DNA of 64,000 bases from Rhodobacteraceae bacterium HTCC2150 (GTDB lineage: Bacteria; Pseudomonadota; Alphaproteobacteria; Rhodobacterales; Rhodobacteraceae), in assembly GCA_000169395.1 (NCBI GenBank), contig AAXZ01000006.1:52479-116478 (forward strand). Direction: 5' to 3'. Below are positions 35,901 through 43,831 of the stretch, in pieces. Every line of letters begins with the position of its first letter. Position 1 is the first letter of the stretch. The notes beneath the pieces are model-generated. The model saw nothing but the letters and a program-made list of their open reading frames with translations, had not been told where the DNA came from and ran no database searches. Made by a program: the position numbers and the translations under genes.

Positions 35901-36409
35901 TGATTGCCCATTTCCTTCATTGCCACACGAACAGCGCGGCGAATGACAGGTTCACCCATACGTTTCAGAAGGCTCTTCATAGCGCCAGTCACACCAGTTG
36001 CGCCGTCGTCATCCAAAACCTTGCCCGTCAACATCAACGCCCAAGTCGAGGCATTGACCAAACTGCTGTCGCTTTCCCCGCGATGGGCACCCCACAGACG
36101 GTCGGTCAACTTATCTTCGATCAGATCATCAATGGTTTCTGCATCCGGCACGCGCAACAACGCTTCGGCCAAACACATCAGGGCAATGCCCTCGCCCGAG
36201 GAAAGACCGTATTCCGCCAAGAATACTTCCATCAATCCAGGGTTCCCGTCGCTTCGAATATCACTGACAATTTTAGCCGCGCGTGTCTGTGTTAAGGCAC
36301 GTTCGTCTATTGGCCCATGACCCGTATCAATCAGATGGCGCACAAAGTTGTCTTCATCAGTTAAGTGCAATTTGTGCATTTCGGCGCGGTGGTGTTTCAG
36401 ATCGGACAT
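32960..36409 (-). CDS. putA: Bifunctional proline dehydrogenase / P5C dehydrogenase
   Basis: An 1149-residue PutA that converts proline to glutamate through P5C using FAD then NAD. The N-terminal part is the helical arm and the PRODH barrel ([106 protein letters not shown]). The C-terminal half is the ALDH domain ([30 protein letters not shown]) with the catalytic Cys in [10 protein letters not shown] at about residue 802. No N-terminal ribbon-helix-helix DNA-binding domain is present, so regulation falls to the divergent Lrp-type gene. AAAGGCCACC is the RBS. Confidence 0.95.
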   Translation of the reverse strand: [1149 protein letters not shown]

Positions 36410-36556
36410 AAGGTGGCCTTTCACGAGGGATTTCTTGAACCCTATCAGAAAAGCGAAAACTTATTTGCCTTATTTTTACAATTTTTTAGTGACATTCTCC
36501 ATTATTTTTACTATTTGCAGAACAAACTAGATAAATTTGGGAATAAATTAGTCATT

Positions 36557-36991
36557 ATGGATAAGTTTGATCGTCAAATAATTGAAATCCTGCAAGAAAA
36601 TGGCAGGATCACAATTTCTGAACTTGCCGACCGTGTTGGCCTGTCAAAAACCCCATGTAACGCACGCCTAAAGCGGTTGATCGAAAACGGCACGATCTTG
36701 GGGTTCACAGCGTTGGTTAACTATGAGGCACTGGAACGGAACCATATTGCCTTTACCGAAGTGAAACTGAACGACACGCGCGATGCCAGCCTTAAGGCGT
36801 TTAACAAGGGTGTTATGGCGATACCAGAAGTCGAGCACTGTCATATGATTGCAGGTCAATTTGACTATTTATTGAAAGTTCGCACCAAGGATATTCAAGC
36901 CTACAGACGGGCGTTGGGTGAAAAAATTTCATCCCTGCCGTGTGTTGCAAACACCTCGACCCACGTTGTGATGGAAGCGGTGAAAGAATAG
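36557..36991 (+). CDS. putR: Lrp/AsnC-family regulator (PutR type)
   Basis: A 144-residue Lrp/AsnC protein. The N-terminal helix-turn-helix reads FDRQIIEILQENGRITISELADRVGLSKTPCNARLKRLIENGTI, and the ligand-binding RAM domain follows with VMAIPEVEHCHMIAGQFDYLLKVRTKD. It is divergent from putA with an AT-rich 147-bp gap. In alphaproteobacteria such a gene (PutR) activates putA in response to proline. The target is inferred from that arrangement. Confidence 0.88.
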   Translation: MDKFDRQIIEILQENGRITISELADRVGLSKTPCNARLKRLIENGTILGFTALVNYEALERNHIAFTEVKLNDTRDASLKAFNKGVMAIPEVEHCHMIAGQFDYLLKVRTKDIQAYRRALGEKISSLPCVANTSTHVVMEAVKE

Positions 36992-37184
36992 CTCGTGAAA
37001 ATGGAGCAGGGAAATTCGGTCAACTCTGCCAAATAGATGAGTCGCGACAACAATTGGTAAAAATTGGCAGAAAATCGAGCAAAGTTGCACTGAATTGCCT
37101 CCAAATGCATCATAATTTTTTAGCCTAATATATTGAAATAAAATATTAATAAGAGGAAATCGCTGTCTTTTTCAACGAAATTCA

Positions 37185-37198
37185 TGCAACCGGTTGCA
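37185..37198. promoter_or_regulatory. LacI-type operator TGCAACCGGTTGCA (arm 1 of inositol regulon)
   Basis: A perfect 14-bp palindrome with the central CG and TTGCAA-like arms typical of LacI-family sites. It lies 61 bp before the first gene of the importer operon. The same sequence recurs at 48474-48491. The regulator is probably the LacI gene at 41265. Confidence 0.8.
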
Positions 37199-37258
37199 AA
37201 AACTTATTTTCCAGCTAATCTGATCATGTCGTCCAATATTTGGAGGGGTGTCTGCTGC

Positions 37259-38041
37259 ATGCTGCCATTCGCGTTAAACCATATGACTGTGCCATCGTTT
37301 TCGATGAAACAAGCCAATGCCTTGGCCTGTGCGCTTGATATGATTGGTGTCGAGTTGCGCAACGATTTAGACGTGCCTTTGTTTGACGATCAAAAACCAA
37401 CCATCGGCAAAATGACGGTCTTGGCACTGGCCGAGGTGAAAGCCTTTAACGCATTTAATGACGCGACCTTCGCTGCCGCCGTAACGCTGATGGATCAGGC
37501 TGTGGCTTGTGGGGCGAAAGCGATTGCATTGATCCCGCAAGTGGGCGGCGAGGTTTCATCGGATGGTTTGCGTACAGCAATGATTGCGCTTGGGCCCGAA
37601 TTGGAAAAGCGCGGTCTGGTTGGATTGATTGAACCGATCGGGTTTTTAAACAGTACGCTAAGAAATAAATCTGATGTCGTGGCCCTTATTGAGTCCATCG
37701 AACACGGTGCCCAATTTGGGTTGGTGCACGACACTTTTCATCACTTCCTTTCAGGTGAGAAAGACTTTTACCCGTTGCACACCAAGTTGGTGCATATCTC
37801 TGGGGTTTCCAATCACACCAAAGATGTCGCTGATATCCAAGACGCCGATCGCGTTCTTGTGGATGCCGATGATCGTCTGGGCAACGTTGCCCAAATTCAA
37901 GAACTACTGCGGGGGGGCTATGAAGGCCCTTTTTCGTTTGAGGTATTTTCCCCAGACGTTCACGCCCTGTCTGATCCGAAGGCTGCGCTTTCGTGTTCAA
38001 TTCGCTTCATCCAAGATGCTGTTATGGCCCACGCGGCATGA
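37259..38041 (+). CDS. TIM-barrel sugar-phosphate isomerase/epimerase family protein
   Basis: A 260-residue xylose-isomerase-like (AP endonuclease 2 type) barrel. Seen features are LACALDMIGVELRNDLD, IALIPQVGG, LIEPIGF (metal-binding Glu), GLVHDTFHHF (Asp and His), KLVHISGVSN and PFSFEVFSPDV (Glu). The family includes inosose isomerases and dehydratases. As the first gene behind the LacI operator and before the inositol-type importer it may be an inosose isomerase, IolI- or IolO-like. GGAGG lies about 15 bases before the ATG at 37259, a rather long spacing. Confidence 0.82.
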   Translation: MLPFALNHMTVPSFSMKQANALACALDMIGVELRNDLDVPLFDDQKPTIGKMTVLALAEVKAFNAFNDATFAAAVTLMDQAVACGAKAIALIPQVGGEVSSDGLRTAMIALGPELEKRGLVGLIEPIGFLNSTLRNKSDVVALIESIEHGAQFGLVHDTFHHFLSGEKDFYPLHTKLVHISGVSNHTKDVADIQDADRVLVDADDRLGNVAQIQELLRGGYEGPFSFEVFSPDVHALSDPKAALSCSIRFIQDAVMAHAA

Positions 38042-38123
38042 TATATTTTGGATGGAATAATCGCCTTTAAAGGCACCCGGTATTTTAGATGATGTGCGCC
38101 GGGCACGGTTCTGGGAGGAACAA

Positions 38124-39062
38124 ATGAAAAAACTACTAGTAACGGCAAGTCTTGTCGCAATGATGGGCACAAACGCTATGGCTCAGGAAATCGGCGCGAC
38201 ATTCTCTCGCTTCGATGACAACTGGCTAACAGTTCTTCGCAACGGCATGGTTGAGTATGCATCAGGCATCGACGGCCTTTCATACCAGCAAGAAGACGCA
38301 TCTGACGATCTTGCAAAACAAATCGACCAAGTGAAAAACTTCGTTGCAAACGGCGTTGACGCAATCATCGTGAACATCGTTGACACATCTGCTGGTGCTG
38401 CTGTTTCAGCCGCTGCTGGCGACACACCACTTGTGTACGTTAACCGTGAGCCTGACAACGTAAACGATCTACCAGCAACACAAGCTTTCGTTGCATCAAA
38501 CGAAATCGAATCTGGCACATTGTCAGCGTTTGAAATCTGTAAGAACCTTCGCGCAGCTGGCAAAGCCGGTGGTGCAACTGGTTACCTAATGAACGGTCAG
38601 CTTTCTAACCAAGCTGCGGTTCAGCGTTCAAAAGACGTACATGACGTAATCGGCATGGACATGTGTAACTTCATGACCATCATCGACGAGCAAACAGCGA
38701 ACTGGTCACGTGACGAAGCGCAAGATCTTATGACAAACTGGATGTCTTCTGGCGAGCCATTTGACTTCGTTCTAGCGAACAACGACGAAATGGCAATCGG
38801 CGCGATCCAAGCCATGAAAGCAGCAGGCATGGACATGTCAGTTATGCAAGTTGGCGGTGTTGACGCATCTCAAGACGCTTTGCTTGTAATGGCTGCTGGC
38901 GACTATGACGTAACAGTTTTCCAAGATTCAGTTGGTCAAGGTACTGGTTCTATCGACACAGCAATCCGTTTGATCGCTGGCGAAACTGTAGACAAGAAAG
39001 TTTACATCCCATTCAAGTTGGTAACACCTGCGAACATGGGCGATTACCTAGCTAAAAACTAA
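38124..39062 (+). CDS. Sugar/inositol ABC transporter substrate-binding protein
   Basis: A 312-residue periplasmic binding protein. The signal peptide is MKKLLVTASLVAMMGTNAMA, and the mature protein is a type-1 sugar-binding fold: IGATFSRFDDNWLTVLRNGM, VANGVDAIIVNIVDTSAG, DFVLANNDEMAIGAIQAMKAAG and VTVFQDSVGQGTGSIDTAIRLI. The strong GGGAGGA RBS and a codon choice unlike the neighbours (many GTT, GCA/GCT and GTA, few GCC) suggest very high expression. Placement in a LacI regulon with iol genes makes myo-inositol or an epimer the likely ligand. Confidence 0.9.
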   Translation: MKKLLVTASLVAMMGTNAMAQEIGATFSRFDDNWLTVLRNGMVEYASGIDGLSYQQEDASDDLAKQIDQVKNFVANGVDAIIVNIVDTSAGAAVSAAAGDTPLVYVNREPDNVNDLPATQAFVASNEIESGTLSAFEICKNLRAAGKAGGATGYLMNGQLSNQAAVQRSKDVHDVIGMDMCNFMTIIDEQTANWSRDEAQDLMTNWMSSGEPFDFVLANNDEMAIGAIQAMKAAGMDMSVMQVGGVDASQDALLVMAAGDYDVTVFQDSVGQGTGSIDTAIRLIAGETVDKKVYIPFKLVTPANMGDYLAKN

Positions 39063-39155
39063 GTTTGTCTTAGACTTACTTTTCGGGTGCGCCGCGATCG
39101 TGGCGCACCCACACTCTACATAATCAATCAATCATACAATAAAGGGGTGTCTTTT

Positions 39156-40229
39156 ATGTCAGATACCAGCCACGGCACTGGTGGACTAACTTTCGACAAG
39201 ACAAAACGGTCTTGGCCAAACGAAATGAACATCCTTCTAGCGTTGATTATCATCATCGTAATATTCGAAATTTTGGGGCAAATCCTGCCCTACATGCGCG
39301 ATCAAAGTTTCCTCTTTGACAGCAAAGATCGCTTTGACAGCATCTTTAATGAAGCGCGCCTAAAAATTATCATTCTGCAGGTCGCCATCATCGGCATCAT
39401 TGCTTTGGGTGTGACACAAGTTATCATCACCGCCGGCATTGACCTGAGTTCGGGGCCATTGGTCGCCGCAACCGCAATGATTGCCATGAGTTTTGGTCAA
39501 ACCGAATTGGTTAATGGCTTTCCAAATCCAAAGGCGCTTTTCGGCACATGGGCTATGGATCTGCCGGTGATTGTTCCCATTGTCGCGGGGTTGGCGTTTG
39601 GCGCCTTTATCGGCGCCATTAATGGTACATTCATTGCCTTCCTTCGCATCCCGCCGTTCATTGCAACATTGGGCATGTTCCTGATTTGCCGCGGTATCGC
39701 GCTTTGGTGGTCTGGCGGGAACCCGATTTCATTCCCAACGGCCAGCTACAAATTTATCGGCTCTGGCATGATGCCCGTTGTCTGGTTCTTATCGCTTGCG
39801 GTCATTTTCCACCTGATCATGCGCTATACTGTATATGGCAAACACACCTACGCCATCGGTTCCAATGAAGAAGCCGCGCGGATGTCTGGTATTAACGTGA
39901 AACGCCACAAGGTTATGGTTTACACGATCGCCTCTATGTTGGCCGCTTTTGCGGGTATTGTTTTGGCATCAAAAAGCGAAACTGCTCAGGCTGGTATGGG
40001 TGAATTTTACGAATTGTTCGCGATTGCCATGGCCGTAATTGGCGGCATTAGTCTGCAAGGTGGACGTGGTTCCATCATCGGCACCGTATTGGGCGCAATG
40101 GTTCTGGGCGTGATCCGCTCTGGTTTTACCTACATCAAGTTGGACGGGTCATATCAACTTATGGCGATGGGCAGCATTATTATCGCCGCCATCGTTCTTG
40201 ACCAATACCGACAAAGAAACAAAGCGTAG
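39156..40229 (+). CDS. Sugar/inositol ABC transporter permease
   Basis: A 357-residue permease of the BPD_transp_2 (RbsC/IatP) family with about ten hydrophobic segments. Family motifs are GITAGIDLS-like (VTQVIITAGIDLSSGPLVAATAM), GTFIAFLRIPPFIATLGMFLICRGIALWWSGG, YAIGSNEEAARMSGINV and AVIGGISLQGGRGSIIGTVLGAMVLGVI. AAGGGGTG precedes the ATG at 39156. It forms the membrane channel of the importer, with the binding protein upstream and the ATPase downstream. Only one permease gene is present, so it probably acts as a homodimer. Confidence 0.92.
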   Translation: MSDTSHGTGGLTFDKTKRSWPNEMNILLALIIIIVIFEILGQILPYMRDQSFLFDSKDRFDSIFNEARLKIIILQVAIIGIIALGVTQVIITAGIDLSSGPLVAATAMIAMSFGQTELVNGFPNPKALFGTWAMDLPVIVPIVAGLAFGAFIGAINGTFIAFLRIPPFIATLGMFLICRGIALWWSGGNPISFPTASYKFIGSGMMPVVWFLSLAVIFHLIMRYTVYGKHTYAIGSNEEAARMSGINVKRHKVMVYTIASMLAAFAGIVLASKSETAQAGMGEFYELFAIAMAVIGGISLQGGRGSIIGTVLGAMVLGVIRSGFTYIKLDGSYQLMAMGSIIIAAIVLDQYRQRNKA

Positions 40230-40242
40230 GGAGGATACTGAC

Positions 40243-41019
40243 ATGAGCGATGATCTTGTTCTAAAGACAGAAGAATTGACCAAACACTATGGTGGTGTTC
40301 ATGCCCTCGTGGGTGCCAATTTTGAAATGAAAAAAGGCGAACACGTTGCCATCATGGGCGACAACGGTGCGGGAAAATCCACATTCGTTCGCCAAATCAC
40401 CGGCGTTGAACAGCGCACATCCGGCAAGGTTTGGTTGTATGGCGACGAGGTGAATTTTGCCGGCCCATTGGATGCCCGCGAAGCTGGTATTGAAACCGTG
40501 TTTCAAACCTTGGCGTTGGCGGATGATCTGGATGTTCCAGACAACCTGTTTTTGGGCCGCGAAAAAACCTTTGCCAATTGGCTGGGCCCGTTCCGCCTGT
40601 TGGATTACAAAGGCATGCGCAACGACACGATTGCCGGACTTGAACGCACAGGGGTTAAAATCCCTAACATCCGCAATTCGATCCGCAATATGTCTGGTGG
40701 GCAACGCCAATGTGTAGCCATCGCGCGTACGGCAACCTTTGCCTCTAAACTGACCATCATGGATGAGCCAACGGCCGCCCTGGGTGTTCAGGAAACGGCA
40801 CAGGTTGAAAACATCATTCACACCCTCAAGGAAGCAGGCGAACCCTTGATCCTTGTTTCACACAATATGCGTCAGGTCATGGAACTGGTTGATCGCATCG
40901 TTGTGTTCAGACGTGGGCGTATGGTGGCCAATTTGCGCAAAGAGGATACAGACGGCCAAGACGTGGTTGCCTATATCACTGGCGCAAAAACCGGCGCGGA
41001 ATTTGAAGGCGCTGCCTAA
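40243..41019 (+). CDS. Sugar/inositol ABC transporter ATP-binding protein
   Basis: A 258-residue single-domain ATPase. Walker A is GDNGAGKST (about residue 39 on), the Q-loop is TVFQTLALADDLDVPDNLFLGRE, the signature is NMSGGQRQC and Walker B is LTIMDEPTAALG, followed by the H-loop LVSHNM. E. coli-type sugar ATPases carry two such domains in one chain; this is the half-size form seen with roseobacterial inositol and fructose importers. A strong GGGAGGA precedes the ATG at 40243, 13 bases after the permease. Confidence 0.92.
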   Translation: MSDDLVLKTEELTKHYGGVHALVGANFEMKKGEHVAIMGDNGAGKSTFVRQITGVEQRTSGKVWLYGDEVNFAGPLDAREAGIETVFQTLALADDLDVPDNLFLGREKTFANWLGPFRLLDYKGMRNDTIAGLERTGVKIPNIRNSIRNMSGGQRQCVAIARTATFASKLTIMDEPTAALGVQETAQVENIIHTLKEAGEPLILVSHNMRQVMELVDRIVVFRRGRMVANLRKEDTDGQDVVAYITGAKTGAEFEGAA

Positions 41020-41238
41020 TTGGCATCGCGCAGATTTCTTGACCTAGACGTCCCTTTCTTCATACCCGTTGGCCGTCGCGTGGCGACGGTCGCGGTCGCG
41101 TCTTTGTGGGGCCTATATGAACTTTCATCTGGGTCTATGCTGTGGGGGGTGATTTTCCTTGCGATGGCTGCTATAGCCGCGTGGAAATTTAATGCCACAG
41201 ACTGGGAAGCCGTCGCAAAAAGGGACGAAGAAACCTAA
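41020..41238 (+). CDS. Small membrane protein in ABC transporter operon (DUF3329-like)
   Basis: A 72-residue protein that starts with TTG directly after the ATPase stop. It has an N-terminal RRFLDLDVPFFIPVGRRV stretch and two hydrophobic segments (VATVAVASLWGLYEL and MLWGVIFLAMAAIAAW). Similar short proteins follow sugar ABC ATPases in related roseobacters, in my recollection under DUF3329. Co-translation with the ATPase is likely as there is no separate RBS. A role in assembly or stability of the importer is a guess. Confidence 0.7.
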   Translation: MASRRFLDLDVPFFIPVGRRVATVAVASLWGLYELSSGSMLWGVIFLAMAAIAAWKFNATDWEAVAKRDEET

Positions 41239-41264
41239 GCGGGCGCACAAAAGGAAACGAACAA

Positions 41265-42263
41265 GTGGCGGTGACACTTAAGGAAGTGGCGGAACGAGCG
41301 GGCGTATCGCGTTCAGCTGTGTCCCGTTCTTACACCGAAGGCGCCTCTGTTTCCAAAATGACGCGGCGCAAAGTTGCCAAGGCCGCCAAGGAATTGGGCT
41401 ATAGCCCAAACGCACTGGCCTCATCGTTGACAACAGGGCGAACCAAGCTGATCGGGCTGGTTTCCAACAACTTCCACAACCCGATTTTTTTAGAAGTATT
41501 CGATCTGTTCACCAAGGGTTTGCAGGAACGTGGATTGCGACCTTTGTTGGTGAATTTAACCGATGAGGTTGATCCCGAAAATTCGGTGCGCATGTTGCGG
41601 GCCTATTCGGTTGATGCCGTTATCGTGGCCTCATCCACCTTACCCGAAAGCTTTGCCGAGGGGTTTCATACAACTGGCGTGCCTGTCGTGCATTCCTTTG
41701 GTCGCCACGTGGCCAACCCCAAGGTAAATGTTCTTGGCATTGATAATATTGAGGCAGGGCGCTTGGCGGCACAAACCCTAATTGCTCGCGGCTATACGCG
41801 CGTTGGCTTTATGGGTGGTCCTAAATCGGCGACCTCGACCCAGGATCGATACAAAGGGTTTTTGGATGAAATGAGCCTGCATACTGGCGTTGAACTGACG
41901 GCCAGTTTTGCCGACGGTTATTCGTTTGAAGCAGGTCGTGCAGAGATGCAAAAAATCCTAAAAGGCACCCCGTCAGAGGCCTATTTTTGCGGGGATGATG
42001 TTTTGTCCATTGGCGCCTTGTCGGCCATTCAATCCGAGGGCCAATCGGTGCCAAACGACATCGGGCTGTTGGGTTTGAACGACATGGAAATGGCCGGATG
42101 GGCCAACATCAACCTGACCACCATTCAAAACCCGATCAAAGACATTGTTGCCTCGTCCATCGAATTGGTCACCGCAATGCTGAAAGATGATCAGCACGCA
42201 CCAGAAGCACGCTTGTTTGCAGGCCACGTCGTCGAGCGCGGCACGTTGCGAGCGCTGAAATAA
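41265..42263 (+). CDS. LacI-family regulator of the inositol regulon
   Basis: A 332-residue LacI/GalR protein with GTG start. The DNA-binding head reads VTLKEVAERAGVSRSAVSRSYTEGASVSKMTRRKVAKAAKELGYSPNALASSLTTGRT. The effector domain has LIGLVSNNFHNPIFLEVFDLFTKGLQ and DIGLLGLNDMEMAGW. It is the last gene of the importer operon. Two identical palindromes at 37185 and 48474, one before each arm of the iol genes, are its expected sites. An inositol catabolite is the likely inducer. Confidence 0.9.
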   Translation: MAVTLKEVAERAGVSRSAVSRSYTEGASVSKMTRRKVAKAAKELGYSPNALASSLTTGRTKLIGLVSNNFHNPIFLEVFDLFTKGLQERGLRPLLVNLTDEVDPENSVRMLRAYSVDAVIVASSTLPESFAEGFHTTGVPVVHSFGRHVANPKVNVLGIDNIEAGRLAAQTLIARGYTRVGFMGGPKSATSTQDRYKGFLDEMSLHTGVELTASFADGYSFEAGRAEMQKILKGTPSEAYFCGDDVLSIGALSAIQSEGQSVPNDIGLLGLNDMEMAGWANINLTTIQNPIKDIVASSIELVTAMLKDDQHAPEARLFAGHVVERGTLRALK

Positions 42264-42320
42264 CCCTGCCTAACTAAGTGAACTGCAGCCGGTTGCGTCT
42301 GAATGCGAAATGCAACTCAA

Positions 42321-43013
42321 TTAGACTTTACCGACCTTGGGAACTGCCCAATACAGAACTGCCGTCATTCCAATATACGTTAAAATGATCGTCGGCACGG
42401 TTGTATTAAACGCAAGATTCAAGACCGGTAGGCCGAACAAATCACGAAATGAGACCGTTGCGATCGACAGCATGAAAACGATGCCATAAGCGAACACAGC
42501 TATGATCGCTCCACGGATCTTCGTCGTGCGGACAACCCCAGCATTCGCCTCGGCGCGGAAGTAATAGATTAATGCCGCAACAATAAAGACGGCTTCGATA
42601 AGAATCGCGAGATAGGCGTTTTTCGCATAAAGCCCTAGGCCAACCGCGAACGTGTTTGCACCAAACAAATGGTGCCCGTGGCCCGAAAAGAAATCCAGTA
42701 CAACATGAGAGACAAATATGGCCACCGCAACCAAACCAATTGTTGTGCTTTTGAACAAAAACTTACCAATAAGAAACACAACGACAGCCCAGATAAACTG
42801 CGGAAGAAGGTGGTGACTGTACATCATCGATACTGTCATATTGGCAACCGTCGCATCAAAAACATCGACAGGTCCTGTTGGCTCCAACCCCAGATAGTGG
42901 AAAATGAACCAACAGATATCTTGAAATTGCGAAACGGCCAAAAAGAACAAAAGCGTACCTTTGGGGAATTTCTGATGTGCAATCAGCGCGGTTGCATAGT
43001 GTCCTGCTATCAT
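42321..43013 (-). CDS. Polytopic membrane protein, putative YdjM-like metal-dependent hydrolase fold
   Basis: A 230-residue protein with about six hydrophobic segments. It begins MIAGHYATALIAHQKFPKGTLLFFLAVSQFQDICWFIF and includes HHLLPQFIWAVV and HVVLDFFSGHGHHLFG; the early GHYATALIAHQ, the QFQD and the HVVLDFFSGHGHH clusters resemble the metal-binding pattern of YdjM-type membrane hydrolases. No catalytic role has been shown for most of these. It is divergent from the TetR gene with an inverted repeat between, so it is probably that regulator's target. Confidence 0.7.
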   Translation of the reverse strand: MIAGHYATALIAHQKFPKGTLLFFLAVSQFQDICWFIFHYLGLEPTGPVDVFDATVANMTVSMMYSHHLLPQFIWAVVVFLIGKFLFKSTTIGLVAVAIFVSHVVLDFFSGHGHHLFGANTFAVGLGLYAKNAYLAILIEAVFIVAALIYYFRAEANAGVVRTTKIRGAIIAVFAYGIVFMLSIATVSFRDLFGLPVLNLAFNTTVPTIILTYIGMTAVLYWAVPKVGKV

Positions 43014-43085
43014 TTTGTTTTGCCCTTAGATTTTAACCGGTGACAATCACCGGCCTAGAAAGGTGAATGATGTTCTGTTAGAATT

Positions 43086-43103
43086 ACGTAACTAAAGGTA
43101 CGT
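43086..43103. promoter_or_regulatory. Probable TetR operator (ACGTA-N8-TACGT)
   Basis: The arms ACGTA and TACGT are exact complements across 8 bases; extending them to TTACGTA/TACGTTA gives one mismatch. It lies 40 bp before the TetR gene and 73 bp before the divergent membrane-protein gene. Confidence 0.6.
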
Positions 43104-43142
43104 TAAGCGTCAGTCAATCTTTAAATACCAGAGAGTACGAAT

Positions 43143-43751
43143 ATGTCAGCACAAGATGACAAACCTAAACGGGGACGGCCCCAAACTTTGGACCGCGACA
43201 CGGTCTTGAAAACAGCCTTGATGAGCTATTGGACAGAAGGACCAACCCGAGTCGCGATCAGTAGTATCTGCCAGATGGCGAATGTTTCCAAACCCGGCCT
43301 CTATCGTGAATTTGGAAGTGACGATGGCCTAAAAAACGCGGTGCTCGACCTTTATCGCGAAATGGTCCTTGCGCCATTTTATGACATTTTGACCAGTAAC
43401 GAGAGCTTCGACCAACAGGTCGAGGCACTAATCTCGTTTACAATCCAAGACCGCCACCCACTTGGTATCCCCAGTGGGTGCCTTCAAGTGGCAATGCGCG
43501 CCCACAAAGAGGAACTTGGTGAAATCACGCGAGGCAAGGTTGAAGTCCTGCGACGTGAAACACTTTTGAATTACGAACGATGGATCGAGCGTGCGAAATC
43601 ACGCGGGGAATTTAAGGCCAGCATTTCATCCGAAGCGGCAGCCCATTTTTGCGATGCACAAAACAATGGCGCCATGCGTATGCAAAATGAAGGTGTTCCG
43701 AATGAGGTTATTAGAAAGACATTGAAACTTGCATTTTCTGTCATGGTTTGA
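43143..43751 (+). CDS. TetR/AcrR-family transcriptional regulator
   Basis: A 202-residue TetR regulator. After KPKRGRPQTLDRDTVLKTALMSYW the helix-turn-helix reads VAISSICQMANVSKPGLYREFGSDDGLKNAVLDLY, the standard pattern. The C-terminal domain (IPSGCLQVAMRAHKEELG) resembles TetR_C_16-type ligand domains. It is divergent from the YdjM-like membrane-protein gene, with a candidate operator between. The ligand is unknown. Confidence 0.88.
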   Translation: MSAQDDKPKRGRPQTLDRDTVLKTALMSYWTEGPTRVAISSICQMANVSKPGLYREFGSDDGLKNAVLDLYREMVLAPFYDILTSNESFDQQVEALISFTIQDRHPLGIPSGCLQVAMRAHKEELGEITRGKVEVLRRETLLNYERWIERAKSRGEFKASISSEAAAHFCDAQNNGAMRMQNEGVPNEVIRKTLKLAFSVMV

Positions 43752-43831
43752 AAATCAAATGCACTTGTCAGCGTGCTTAAACTGAAGGGCAGTATTGCCC
43801 GCAATGCCGACCTTGGACTTACATTCTGCGC

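Noticed and set aside
34022..36320. Long rightward open frames inside putA.
   Set aside because: They lie antisense to a full-length, well-conserved PutA and have no recognisable protein features.
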